Assembly (NCBI RefSeq): GCF_910593845.1
Contig: NZ_CAJVAS010000044.1
Coordinates: 1 to 50,138 of the forward strand
From: Paenibacillus solanacearum
GTDB taxonomy: Bacteria; Bacillota; Bacilli; Paenibacillales; NBRC-103111
Length of the DNA: 50,138 nt
Direction of reading: 5' to 3'
Part shown: positions 26,587 to 35,223 of the stretch, one piece after another
Layout of the letters: every line of letters starts with the position of its first letter
How positions within the stretch are numbered: position 1 is the stretch's first letter
Made by a program: the position numbers and the translations under genes
Notes under the pieces: model-generated
Database searches by the model: none
What the model saw: the letters and a program-made list of their open reading frames with translations, nothing else
Told to the model about the DNA's origin: nothing

Positions 26587-28338
26587 CTAGGGTTTGTGCG
26601 GTTCCATGCCGGGAAACTTTTGAAAGATCGCATCCATCTTCTCTTTGATGCCGCAGACGGTATCGATCTGCTTCGCATTTTTGCTCACGGTAGCCACCGA
26701 TACGCCGTACCGGTCGGCAGCGTCCTGATACGTAATCGGACGGCGATGCATTTTGGCCGTCAAATATTCAAGCGCGGCAGCCCAAGCTTCCGCCTTTGTT
26801 ATTTTTGGAACATGCGGGAATACCCTCGTCAAATATTCTACCCAGAGCGTCTGCAAATCGTACTGCTGCACCATGTCGTACCGGCGCGCCATCTGCTTCA
26901 AAGCCGTTTCCATAACGGCCTGCCATTTCCGGTCCCAGAGAGGCAAGCTCGATGAATAAGGGCTCGGGGCCACCGTCGTTTTACGGCCTTCCAAGAAAGC
27001 GTTCAGCGGCTCTTTGACGCCGATACTGCGCAGAACGAAGATGGCAATCTTCTTCAGATAGTCGTCTTCCTCTTCCTGCACGATAAATTCCAGCAGCGCG
27101 TCTTTGACTTCTTCGTCGGCGATCAAACCGAACGCCTGAATGACCTGCAGCTTCGTATCCGTATCGCCATGACGCAAAGCCCAGAAAAACGACGAGCGCA
27201 CAAGCGGGTCCCGCTTCAAATGCTCGGGCAGCCCATCGGCGCCGCGTTCAAGACCGCGGAATTGTTCTTCGAAAGGAAGGTGATAGTGATAATTGACAGA
27301 CGGCTTCGTCGCTTCCGAACGACTCCTCTTGAGCAAATTCAAATAAAACTTCGGAATTTCCGAGCCGGGATCGAATTTCTCGGCCTGCTTCCATTGACGC
27401 TCCGCTTCCTCAGAGCGATCGGTATTGTATGCTGCAACGGCCGTATAATGAAACAGGCACGGGTCGAGGCCCGCTTCTCCCGTTTTGAGCAGCCGTTTGA
27501 ACAGGCGGTACGCCTTGTCATGCTCGCTCAATATACCCATCGTCGTCGCCAGCTTAAACACATGATCCTGATGGAACGGATATGTCTTTCGAAGCACCTC
27601 AAGCAGACCGGATAAACTGTCCCGGTCGCCAAAATGCTGGTAAAATATCGCCAGGTTGCATAAGGCATGCAAATTGCCGGGTTCCATCTCGAGCACTTGC
27701 CGGATCATTTGCACCGACTTGTCGAAATGCCCCATATAGTAGTACGCCAGCGCCAAATTGTTGCGCGCAGCCATGAAATCCGGATGCTTCTTAATCATTT
27801 TCTCAAGCAATCGAACCGCTTCGGAGAATCGCCCTTCCTCGAGCATCGAGCGGGCTTTGTCGTGTTCGAACAAGCCTTCGCGGCTCTTGATCGTCGTCAG
27901 CTTCGTCGGACGGTCGAGTTCGAAGCTGAGCAGCTCCATCATTTCCTCGGACTCCTCCAGAAACTGCCCCGTCGGATCGTTCTCCAGGTAATGAATGATC
28001 GCATGTTCCGCCGACTCGTAATTTTCCATGTTGGCGAAGTTGTTCGCCATATAGAAGTAGCACTCTGTCATAGCAGGGTCGATTTGATCGAGCACATGCT
28101 GTAAAATGCGGTTCGATTCTTCGTAGTTGCCCATTTCGGACAATAGACCGGCCAAATTACAATGGTTCACCGGGTTTTCCGGCTCAAACTCCGCAGCGCG
28201 ACGAAAATATTTAAGTGCCTTATCATAATGATATCGGTCCAGGGACTGAACGGCTTTTTCGAAAAAGAATGTGGCATCCATCTTCATCGGTACGACTTTG
28301 GTGCTTGGCCCTGGCGACATACGTTTTTTCTTCTCCAT
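26587..28338 (-). CDS. yvcD: TPR/HEAT repeat protein with C-terminal helix-turn-helix (YvcD-like)
   Basis: 583 residues. Residues about 25-340 are tetratricopeptide repeats (DKALKYFRRAAEFEPENPVN, EAVRLLEKMIKKHPDFMAAR, KSVQMIRQVLEMEPGNLHAL). Then a HEAT-like part (SSFFWALRHGDTDTKLQVIQ) and, near 530-565, an HTH-like segment RPITYQDAADRYGVSVATVS. The B. subtilis neighbour of trxB is also a TPR protein, yvcD. Function unknown; TPRs suggest protein contacts and the HTH suggests DNA contact. Cytoplasmic, no signal peptide. Confidence 0.75.
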   Translation of the reverse strand: MEKKKRMSPGPSTKVVPMKMDATFFFEKAVQSLDRYHYDKALKYFRRAAEFEPENPVNHCNLAGLLSEMGNYEESNRILQHVLDQIDPAMTECYFYMANNFANMENYESAEHAIIHYLENDPTGQFLEESEEMMELLSFELDRPTKLTTIKSREGLFEHDKARSMLEEGRFSEAVRLLEKMIKKHPDFMAARNNLALAYYYMGHFDKSVQMIRQVLEMEPGNLHALCNLAIFYQHFGDRDSLSGLLEVLRKTYPFHQDHVFKLATTMGILSEHDKAYRLFKRLLKTGEAGLDPCLFHYTAVAAYNTDRSEEAERQWKQAEKFDPGSEIPKFYLNLLKRSRSEATKPSVNYHYHLPFEEQFRGLERGADGLPEHLKRDPLVRSSFFWALRHGDTDTKLQVIQAFGLIADEEVKDALLEFIVQEEEDDYLKKIAIFVLRSIGVKEPLNAFLEGRKTTVAPSPYSSSLPLWDRKWQAVMETALKQMARRYDMVQQYDLQTLWVEYLTRVFPHVPKITKAEAWAAALEYLTAKMHRRPITYQDAADRYGVSVATVSKNAKQIDTVCGIKEKMDAIFQKFPGMEPHKP

Positions 28339-28513
28339 GAGTAAGGCACCTCCGTAATCCGTCCGGACATAGTAAAAAAAGCTTCCATCGATGCACTTCG
28401 GCGAAGCTGCAATCGAATGCTGCGCGAAATTTATACCAAAAAATTCCGCTTCAACACTGTACCGGATGATCCTGTTTCTTCGTTATACAAAAGTCTTGCT
28501 TCTATATTAACAT

Positions 28514-28553
28514 ACTCCGGCCCAAAACCATAAGGTTTCGATGCCGGAGTTGT
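28514..28553. repeat. Hairpin downstream of prs
   Basis: ACTCCGG / CCGGAGT with an inner AAACC/GGTTT. No U-run, so it may be an inefficient terminator or a 3' stabiliser of the prs message. Confidence 0.5.
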
Positions 28554-28563
28554 CTGGTAAACT

Positions 28564-29514
28564 TTATACGCCGCCGTATTTGAACAACGAACTGATCGAA
28601 CCGCCGCTCTTGATGATGCGAATGGCGTCGGATAACAATCCTGCGATCGACAGCACGTGAAACCTGGAAGAATGTTCTTCAGGAATGGCAATGGAGTCGG
28701 TAATGACGACTTCCTTAATGTTCGGATGATCCAGGCGCTGCAGCGCAGGACCGGAGAATACCGGATGCGTGGCCAAAATATAAGCGTCATTCGCGCCTCG
28801 TTCCTTAAGGCCCTCAACTACGTTCACGATAGTCGTTCCCGTATCGATCAAGTCCTCGATAATGACCGGCGTCCTGCCCTCGACGTCGCCGATGACATGG
28901 GTAACGACCGCTTCGTTATGCGCATACCGCTTCTTGAACATCATCGCGATCGGCGCTTCCAGGACGTTGGCCAAATTCTCTGCGCGGGTCACGCCGCCTG
29001 CGTCTGGCGACACGACGATCAGATCTTCGATCTTCAACTGCTTGATGTGGTTGCTGAGCAAGTCAAGTGCGGTCAAATGGTCGACCGGGATGTTGAAGAA
29101 GCCTTGAATGGCCGGCGCATGCAGATCGATCGTAATGACGCGGTCCGCTCCGGCAGAGTCGAGCAGATCGGCGACCAGCTTTGCCGTGATCGGCTCGCGC
29201 GGCGCCGCTTTACGTTCCTGGCGGGAATAACCGTAGTACGGTACGACAAGATTGATTGTCCGGGCCGAAGCACGCTTGGCCGCATCCATCATGACGAGAA
29301 GCTCCATGAAATGCTCGTTGATCGGGTGAGAGAACGTCTGCACCAAAAAAACATCACAGTTTCGAATACTTTCCTCGTAGAGGCAATAAATTTCCCCGCT
29401 CTTGAAACGGGAAAGCTTAATTTTGCCCAGCGGAACGTCTAATTCTTTACAAATCCGTTCCGCAAGCTTCGGATTGGACGATCCTGAAAATATTTTCAAT
29501 TTGTCGCTGTACAT
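28564..29514 (-). CDS. prs: Ribose-phosphate pyrophosphokinase
   Basis: Makes PRPP from ribose 5-phosphate and ATP. 316 residues. The flexible ATP loop reads YYGYSRQERKAAPREPITAK, the PRPP loop VIIEDLIDTGTTI, and VVSPDAGGVTRA sits near the phosphate site. ATG 29514 has GCGGAGGTAACC before it. The main prs of Bacillus lies beside glmU, so this may be an extra copy. It stands 90 bp behind the his operon's phosphatase gene on the same strand; HisG consumes PRPP. Confidence 0.92.
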   Translation of the reverse strand: MYSDKLKIFSGSSNPKLAERICKELDVPLGKIKLSRFKSGEIYCLYEESIRNCDVFLVQTFSHPINEHFMELLVMMDAAKRASARTINLVVPYYGYSRQERKAAPREPITAKLVADLLDSAGADRVITIDLHAPAIQGFFNIPVDHLTALDLLSNHIKQLKIEDLIVVSPDAGGVTRAENLANVLEAPIAMMFKKRYAHNEAVVTHVIGDVEGRTPVIIEDLIDTGTTIVNVVEGLKERGANDAYILATHPVFSGPALQRLDHPNIKEVVITDSIAIPEEHSSRFHVLSIAGLLSDAIRIIKSGGSISSLFKYGGV

Positions 29515-29605
29515 GGTTACCTCCGCTTTATGCATATGTTACTCCCATTAATGTTTACATAAAATTTAAGAAAAAGCCGTTACTCTCCCATTATACACAA
29601 AAACG

Positions 29606-30418
29606 TTAGAAACCAATAGGCACCATAAGCCGTTTCCGCTGCTTAAATGTGGCTAATTCGTTAAAACCGACGGCCTTCAGCTCGTCCACTGCCAAATCCA
29701 GGTATTGCGCCAGCCGCTCCGGCTGGTGGGCGTCCGATCCGATCGTCACAGGAATATCCAGCTCGCGTGCATACGCCAGTACCCGCCGGCTCGGAAACAT
29801 CTCGTTGACGGGCATACGCAGGCCGGACGCGTTCAGCTCGATGGCGATTCCCGCCGCTTTGACCGCTTCCAGCGCTTGACGCTCCAAATGGTCGACGCTG
29901 CGCTCCGGCTTGAAGCCGAAACGTTTGACGACATCGATATGGCCGATATAATCGTAGAACCCGCTATGCGCCGCCTTGATGACGGCATTGTAATATTGCC
30001 GGTACACCTCGTAAGCGTCGCGTTCTTTCCAGCCGTCCGTCTGACGGTAATCGGTAATATCCCATTCCCCTAGAAAATGAACCGATCCGATCACGTAATC
30101 CCAAGGGTATGCGTCTATGATGCGCTTAATTTCCGTTTCGTAGCCCTCGATATAGTCGCCTTCCAGACCGACACGGATGTCGATCTGCTCCTTATACTTT
30201 TGCTGCAGTCGGAACGCTTCCTCGACATAGCAGGGCAGCTCTTCCATCGGCATAGCCATGCCCGGCAAATAAGCCGCCGGATCTACATGCAGCAAGGGCA
30301 TGTGATCGGACAAGCCCAATTGGACCAGACCGATCTCGATGCCCTTCTGCACGTATTCTTCCAGCTCTCCCGACGCATGCCCGCACCGTACATGATGCGT
30401 ATGATAATCGATGCGCAT
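29606..30418 (-). CDS. hisJ: PHP-family histidinol-phosphatase (HisJ-like)
   Basis: 270 residues of the PHP metal-hydrolase fold. Metal ligands are seen in DYHTHHVRCGHA, LSDHMPL, GLEGDYIEGYE, IGSVHFLG, IGHIDVVKRFG and TIGSDAHQPERLA. The product would dephosphorylate histidinol phosphate, the step before HisD. ATG 30418 has AAGGAGAATACGCTCT before it. It is the last gene behind hisIE, which supports the histidine role; a different PHP substrate is possible. Confidence 0.85.
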   Translation of the reverse strand: MRIDYHTHHVRCGHASGELEEYVQKGIEIGLVQLGLSDHMPLLHVDPAAYLPGMAMPMEELPCYVEEAFRLQQKYKEQIDIRVGLEGDYIEGYETEIKRIIDAYPWDYVIGSVHFLGEWDITDYRQTDGWKERDAYEVYRQYYNAVIKAAHSGFYDYIGHIDVVKRFGFKPERSVDHLERQALEAVKAAGIAIELNASGLRMPVNEMFPSRRVLAYARELDIPVTIGSDAHQPERLAQYLDLAVDELKAVGFNELATFKQRKRLMVPIGF

Positions 30419-30510
30419 AGAGCGTATTCTCCTTCGCGGCTTGCGGGCGCGGACGTCCGGGACCGTTCCCCCAAGGGAAGCCGCGGAGCCCCACGCCTGC
30501 CGCATCCGTA

Positions 30511-31200
30511 TTATTTTTTCTTGTTATGACGTTGGTCCAGCTCGGCGAGCACATCGTCAAGCGCCAGCTTTCGTTCGCGCAGCAGCACCATCAAATGGAA
30601 GATCAAATCGCTCGTTTCGCAGCGCAGCTCGTCGTTGTCGCGGTTTTTGGCGGCAATGATCACTTCCGCCGTTTCCTCGCCGACTTTTTTCAATATTTTA
30701 TCGACGCCTTTTTCAAAGAGATACGTCGTATAAGCCCCTTCCGGACGCTCGGCATCGCGCTGGGCAATAACCGACTCCAGCTTCGCGAGCATCGCGAACC
30801 GGTCTGCCTTAGCTGCAACTTCGGAAGCGGATTCCGACAAGTAACCGGCGCGCACGTCATTCGTGAAGCAGGTGTAGCTGCCTGTGTGACAAGCCGGTCC
30901 GGTCTGATCGACCACCACCAGCAGCGTATCGCCATCACAATCGTACCGCAGCGCCTTTACCTTTTGAATATGTCCGGACGTCGCGCCCTTATGCCATAAT
31001 TCCTCTCGGGAACGGCTCCAGAACCACGTTTCTCCGGACTCCACCGTCCGCTTCAATGATTCCTCGTTCATGTAGGCCAGCATCAAGACCTCTTTGCTTG
31101 CCGCATCCTGCACGACAGCCGGCACCAACCCTTGCGCGTCGAACCGCACCGCCGCCAGCAGCGCCTCCACACTTTCCACTACCGCTTGTTGCTCGCTCAC
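30511..31200 (-). CDS. hisIE: Bifunctional phosphoribosyl-AMP cyclohydrolase / phosphoribosyl-ATP pyrophosphatase
   Basis: 229 residues. The HisI part (1-125) has the metal and substrate motifs FWSRSREELWHKGATSGHIQ, DCDGDTLLV and GPACHTGSYTCF. The HisE part (about 140-229) has KILKKVGEETAEVIIAAKN and SDLIFHLMVLL. Catalyses steps 2 and 3 of histidine synthesis. The GTG start (31198-31200) overlaps the hisF stop as GTGA. Confidence 0.96.
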   Translation of the reverse strand: MSEQQAVVESVEALLAAVRFDAQGLVPAVVQDAASKEVLMLAYMNEESLKRTVESGETWFWSRSREELWHKGATSGHIQKVKALRYDCDGDTLLVVVDQTGPACHTGSYTCFTNDVRAGYLSESASEVAAKADRFAMLAKLESVIAQRDAERPEGAYTTYLFEKGVDKILKKVGEETAEVIIAAKNRDNDELRCETSDLIFHLMVLLRERKLALDDVLAELDQRHNKKK

Positions 31201-31955
31201 CGTACTTCCACTCCTTTTACCCGAAGATCTTGTTTCACTTCATCAATCGTCATTTCTTTATAGTGGAAAATCGTCGCGGCCAATCCCGCGTCCGCCTTCG
31301 CTTGTGCAAATACGTCGTAAAAATGTTCCTTCTTCCCCGCGCCGCCCGAGGCGATGACCGGGATCGTCACGAGCTCCGACACGGCCTTGGTCAGCGGGAG
31401 ATCGAAGCCGTCCTTCGTTCCGTCGGCATCCATGCTCGTCAGCAATATTTCGCCCGCACCGAGATCCTCGATTCGCTTCACCCATTCGAGCGCCTTGATA
31501 CCGGTTCCGTTGCGACCGCCGTGCGTGAACACTTCCCATTCGCCCCACTCGGCGTTATATCTGGCGTCCACGGCAACGACGATGCATTGCGAACCGAACT
31601 TACGCGCGCCGTCGGAGACGAGCTGCGGATTTTTGACCGCCGCCGTATTGATGCCGATCTTATCCGCGCCGGCACGGAGCAGCCGCTTCATGTCGTCCAC
31701 GCTTGCGATGCCGCCGCCCACCGTGAACGGAATCGTAATTTCGCCGGCCGTCTTCTGGACGACCTCGACCATCGTGGCCCGCCCTTCATGGGAAGCGGAA
31801 ATATCCAGAAACACGAGCTCGTCGGCTCCTTCGCGGTCATAAATCGAAGCAAGCTCCACCGGATCGCCGGCATCGCGCAAATTGACGAAGTTGACTCCTT
31901 TAACCACCCGTCCGTCCTTTACGTCAAGACAAGGTATGATTCGTTTGGCCAGCAT
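31197..31955 (-). CDS. hisF: Imidazole glycerol phosphate synthase subunit HisF
   Basis: 252 residues, TIM barrel. MLAKRIIPCLDVKDGRVVKG carries the general acid Asp near residue 11, and VVAVDARYNAEWGEWEVFTH the second Asp near 130; GGIASVDDMKRLLRAGADK is the phosphate loop. With HisH it forms IGP and AICAR. ATG 31955 has GGGGAGCAACAGCAG before it; the frame to 32063 lacks homology. It follows hisH after 77 bp, where hisA is normally found. Confidence 0.96.
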   Translation of the reverse strand: MLAKRIIPCLDVKDGRVVKGVNFVNLRDAGDPVELASIYDREGADELVFLDISASHEGRATMVEVVQKTAGEITIPFTVGGGIASVDDMKRLLRAGADKIGINTAAVKNPQLVSDGARKFGSQCIVVAVDARYNAEWGEWEVFTHGGRNGTGIKALEWVKRIEDLGAGEILLTSMDADGTKDGFDLPLTKAVSELVTIPVIASGGAGKKEHFYDVFAQAKADAGLAATIFHYKEMTIDEVKQDLRVKGVEVR

Positions 31956-32032
31956 CTGCTGTTGCTCCCCTTTCCCCATACGCCTTCCTACAGGCGAAAA
32001 AGCGACATCCCCGGCTGCCCGGGGTTGTGCGC
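31956..32032 (-). other. Gap between hisH and hisF where hisA is expected
   Basis: 77 bp only. On the minus strand it holds CCCCGG-GCAG-CCGGGG and, 30 bp on, a CGCCT/AGGCG hairpin, with a short T-run between them. No remnant of a hisA frame is visible. Confidence 0.7.
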
Positions 32033-32656
32033 TTACGATTCTACGGTTTGCCCGCTCTTGCACAGGCTCAAGAAATTGCCGAGCAGTCTCATGCCGACGC
32101 TACCGCTCTTTTCCGGGTGGAACTGCATCCCGAACACATTGCCCCGGCCGACAATCGCGGTGACTTGCCCGTAATAGTCCGTCGTCGCAAGCAAATCGTC
32201 CTGACGCTCCGGGAGCACGTGGAAGGAATGCACGAAATACACATGACCTTCTTCCAGGCCTTCGAATAGAGGGCTTGGCTGACGGAACGCAAGCTTGTTC
32301 CATCCCATATGCGGCACCTTGAAATCGCCGCGGAAGCGAACGACTTCACCAGGCAGCAATCCGAGTCCCTCATGCGTCCCGTACTCCTCGCTGCGATCGA
32401 ACAACAGCTGCATGCCGAGGCAAATGCCGAGCAGCGGCTTGCCGCTCTGCGCATAATGCAGTACGGCTTCGCGCAGCTTCGTCTCCCGCAGCTGGTCCAT
32501 TGCATCGCCGAATGCGCCGACTCCGGGGAGGATCGCGCCATCCGCCGCCTGCAGCTCGCGCTCGTCGGAGGTGACGACCGTTTCATAGCCGAGCCGCTCG
32601 ACCGCCGAACGAACGCTGTGCAGATTGCCCATGCCGTAATCGATGATGGCGATCAT
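32033..32656 (-). CDS. hisH: Imidazole glycerol phosphate synthase subunit HisH
   Basis: 207 residues, class I glutamine amidotransferase that supplies ammonia to HisF. IIDYGMGNLHSVRSA at the start, GICLGMQLLF with the nucleophilic Cys near 80, HSFHV, and GMQFHPEKSG with the His-Glu pair. ATG 32656 directly follows the hisB stop. Confidence 0.96.
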   Translation of the reverse strand: MIAIIDYGMGNLHSVRSAVERLGYETVVTSDERELQAADGAILPGVGAFGDAMDQLRETKLREAVLHYAQSGKPLLGICLGMQLLFDRSEEYGTHEGLGLLPGEVVRFRGDFKVPHMGWNKLAFRQPSPLFEGLEEGHVYFVHSFHVLPERQDDLLATTDYYGQVTAIVGRGNVFGMQFHPEKSGSVGMRLLGNFLSLCKSGQTVES

Positions 32657-33268
32657 CTACAGCACTCCCTTCGTCGAAGGCACGCCTTTCACGCGCGGGT
32701 CAATGCTCGTCGCTTCGTCGAGCGCGCGGCCGAGCGCCTTGAACACCGCTTCTACCATATGATGCGTATTGTGGCCGTAGTGCACGATCACATGAAGCGT
32801 GATGCGCGCTTCCAGCGCAAATTTCCACAAAAACTCATGCACGAGCTCTGTCGTAAAGCTGCCGACCGTAGCGGACGGGAATTGCGCCCGGTATTCGAGA
32901 TGCGGACGGTTGCTGATATCGATCGCCACCTGGGCGAGCGCTTCGTCCATCGGCACGAAGACGTTGGCATAACGCTTGATGCCTTTTTTGTCGCCGAGCG
33001 CTTCACGCAGCGTTTGCCCCAGGCAAATACCGATATCCTCTACCGTATGGTGGTCGTCGATCTCTACGTCGCCCCTGGCGTCCACCCGCAGGTCAAACTG
33101 GCCATGCTTCGTGAACAGATCAAGCATATGATTGAAAAACGGCACATCGGTTTCAAGCTCGGAGATGCCTTCTCCGTCTACGTTAAATGCCAGTCGGATG
33201 TCCGTCTCGTTCGTTTTGCGCGCGATCTCGGACCGGCGCCCGCCGTTCTGTATGTCCTGCTCAGCCAT
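32657..33268 (-). CDS. hisB: Imidazoleglycerol-phosphate dehydratase
   Basis: 203 residues. FFNHMLDLFTKHGQFDL and EIDDHHTVEDIGICLGQTL, with the mirrored HEFLWKFA and HHMVEAVFKALGRAL, are the two Mn-binding half motifs of HisB. It is the stand-alone dehydratase, without a phosphatase domain, which fits a separate PHP phosphatase in this operon. ATG 33268 overlaps the end of hisD by 8 bp, preceded by GAGGGGACTAACC. Confidence 0.96.
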   Translation of the reverse strand: MAEQDIQNGGRRSEIARKTNETDIRLAFNVDGEGISELETDVPFFNHMLDLFTKHGQFDLRVDARGDVEIDDHHTVEDIGICLGQTLREALGDKKGIKRYANVFVPMDEALAQVAIDISNRPHLEYRAQFPSATVGSFTTELVHEFLWKFALEARITLHVIVHYGHNTHHMVEAVFKALGRALDEATSIDPRVKGVPSTKGVL

Positions 33269-34550
33269 GGTTAGTCCCCTCTTTCTCCAAACGAATTTGT
33301 ATCGCACGCGCATGCGCGTCGAGGCCTTCATGACGCGCTAGCGCGATAATTTGCTCTCCGTCCCGCAGCAGCGCTTCCTTGCTGTAGTAAATGACGCTCG
33401 ACTTCTTCATGAAGTCGTCCACGTTCAGCGGAGATGAGAAGCGCGCCGTCCCGTTCGTCGGCAGCACATGATTCGGCCCGGCAAAATAATCGCCCACCGG
33501 CTCCGAGCTGTACGGGCCGAGGAAAATCGCGCCGGCGTTCTCGATTTTGCCGAGATGCTGGAATGGCTCGCGCACGATGATCTCAAGATGCTCCGGCGCC
33601 AGCCGGTTGACCGCGTCGATGCCTTCTTCGAGGCTCGTTACAGTCAAGATCGCGCCGTAGTCGCGGATCGACTGCGCCGCGATGTCGCGCCGCGGCAGCT
33701 CGCTCAGCTGGCGGTCGACCTCGCGGGCGACCGCCTCGGCCAGCTCTGGTGATGGCGTAATCAAGATCGCCGAAGCCATCTCGTCGTGCTCCGCCTGGGA
33801 CAGCAAATCCGCTGCCACGTAAGCGGCATCCGCCGTCTCGTCCGCCAGCACGACGATCTCGCTCGGGCCGGCGATGCTGTCGATGTCGACCGCGCCGAAC
33901 ACGTACCGCTTCGCAAGCGCGACGTAGATGTTGCCCGGCCCGACGATTTTATCCGCTGCCGGGATCGACTCCGTCCCGTATGCCAGTGCGGCTACCGCCT
34001 GCGCTCCGCCGACGCGGTAAATCTCGCTGACTCCCGCTTCGGCCGCCGCGACCAGAATGTGCGGGTTGATCCCCTCCGCCCCGGCCGTAGCCGGCGGCGT
34101 CACCATTACAATTTCCGGCACGCCCGCTACCTGGGCCGGGATGGCGTTCATGAGCACCGAGGAAGGATACGCCGCCTTGCCGCCCGGCACGTAGAGCCCG
34201 ACTCGGCGCAGCGGACGAATGACCTGGCCCAGAATGCTCCCGTCGGCCTGCAGATCCATCCACGAGGAACGCAGCTGCTTCTCGTGGAAACGGCGTATAT
34301 TCGCCGCCGCTGCGCGAATCGCGGCGAGGAAGCTCTCATCCACTTGCTCGTAGGCGGCCTCGATCTCCTGCTTCGTGACGCGCAGATCATCCACGCGCAC
34401 GCCGTCAAACCGCTCGGCGAAGCGGCGCAGCGCCGCATCGCCGTCCCGGCGCACTTCTTCAATAATACTTTTGACCGCCTCGTTTTGCTGGGCGGATCCG
34501 TAATCCACTTCACGCTTCAAGGCAAATTCCGTTGCCGGTATAACTCGCAT
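33261..34550 (-). CDS. hisD: Histidinol dehydrogenase
   Basis: 429 residues. Zinc and catalytic regions are seen: LYVPGGKAAYPSSVLMNAIP, SIAGPSEIVVLADETAD, QAEHDEMASAILIT, and EPVGDYFAGPNHVLPTNGTA. Makes histidine from histidinol with two NAD. ATG 34550 has AAAGGGGGCGGAATC before it; the open frame to 34592 is basic, non-homologous sequence. Confidence 0.96.
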   Translation of the reverse strand: MRVIPATEFALKREVDYGSAQQNEAVKSIIEEVRRDGDAALRRFAERFDGVRVDDLRVTKQEIEAAYEQVDESFLAAIRAAAANIRRFHEKQLRSSWMDLQADGSILGQVIRPLRRVGLYVPGGKAAYPSSVLMNAIPAQVAGVPEIVMVTPPATAGAEGINPHILVAAAEAGVSEIYRVGGAQAVAALAYGTESIPAADKIVGPGNIYVALAKRYVFGAVDIDSIAGPSEIVVLADETADAAYVAADLLSQAEHDEMASAILITPSPELAEAVAREVDRQLSELPRRDIAAQSIRDYGAILTVTSLEEGIDAVNRLAPEHLEIIVREPFQHLGKIENAGAIFLGPYSSEPVGDYFAGPNHVLPTNGTARFSSPLNVDDFMKKSSVIYYSKEALLRDGEQIIALARHEGLDAHARAIQIRLEKEGTNHG

Positions 34551-34563
34551 GATTCCGCCCCCT

Positions 34564-35208
34564 TTATTTCGACGCCGACGCGACGGCCGCAATGACCGGC
34601 TGCAGCCGGTCGCACAGCGCCTGGATCGCTTCGCTCTTCATCCGGTAACTCACCCGGTTAGCGATCAGGCGGCTCGTAATCGCAAAAATTTGCTCATGCT
34701 CCATGAGCCCGTTCTCACGGATTGTACTGCCGGTTTCGACCATATCGACAATGCGGTCGGCGAGACCGATGAGCGGCGCAAGCTCGATCGAGCCGTTCAG
34801 CTTGATCACTTCGACCTGCTGTCCTTGCTCGCGGAAGTATTGCGACGCCACGTTCGGGTATTTCGTCGCTACCCGCGGATTCAGCACCGGCCTCCAGTCC
34901 GGCAGGCCGATCACCGACATGCGGCAGCGCGCGATGCCAAGGTCAAGCAGCTCGTACACATCCCGGTTTTCTTCCATCAGCACATCTTTGCCTACGACAC
35001 CGATATCCGCTGCGCCATATTCGACATAGGTAGGCACGTCGACCGGCTTGGCCATAATGAACTCCATCCGCGCTTCCGGGATTTGAATGATCAGCTTGCG
35101 CGATTCGTCCATGTCTTCCGGAATATGCAGCCCCGCCTCGCGAAACAGCTTCGAAGCCTGCTTATATATGCGGCCTTTGGGCATAGCCACTTTTAAAATA
35201 TCCTGCAT
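34564..35208 (-). CDS. hisG: ATP phosphoribosyltransferase catalytic subunit (short form)
   Basis: 214 residues, lacking the C-terminal regulatory domain, so it needs HisZ. VAMPKGRIYKQASKLF at the start, YVEYGAADIGVVGKDVLMEE, and the PRPP loop in IVDMVETGSTIRENGL. First committed step of histidine synthesis. It lies 15 bp after hisZ. Confidence 0.96.
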   Translation of the reverse strand: MQDILKVAMPKGRIYKQASKLFREAGLHIPEDMDESRKLIIQIPEARMEFIMAKPVDVPTYVEYGAADIGVVGKDVLMEENRDVYELLDLGIARCRMSVIGLPDWRPVLNPRVATKYPNVASQYFREQGQQVEVIKLNGSIELAPLIGLADRIVDMVETGSTIRENGLMEHEQIFAITSRLIANRVSYRMKSEAIQALCDRLQPVIAAVASASK

Positions 35209-35223
35209 GCGAACGCCGCTCCT

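Noticed and set aside
31956..32063. Upstream in-frame extension of hisF as a remnant of hisA
   Set aside because: The residues (QERANRRIVSAQPRAAGDVA) do not resemble HisA, and most of the frame overlaps the end of hisH.
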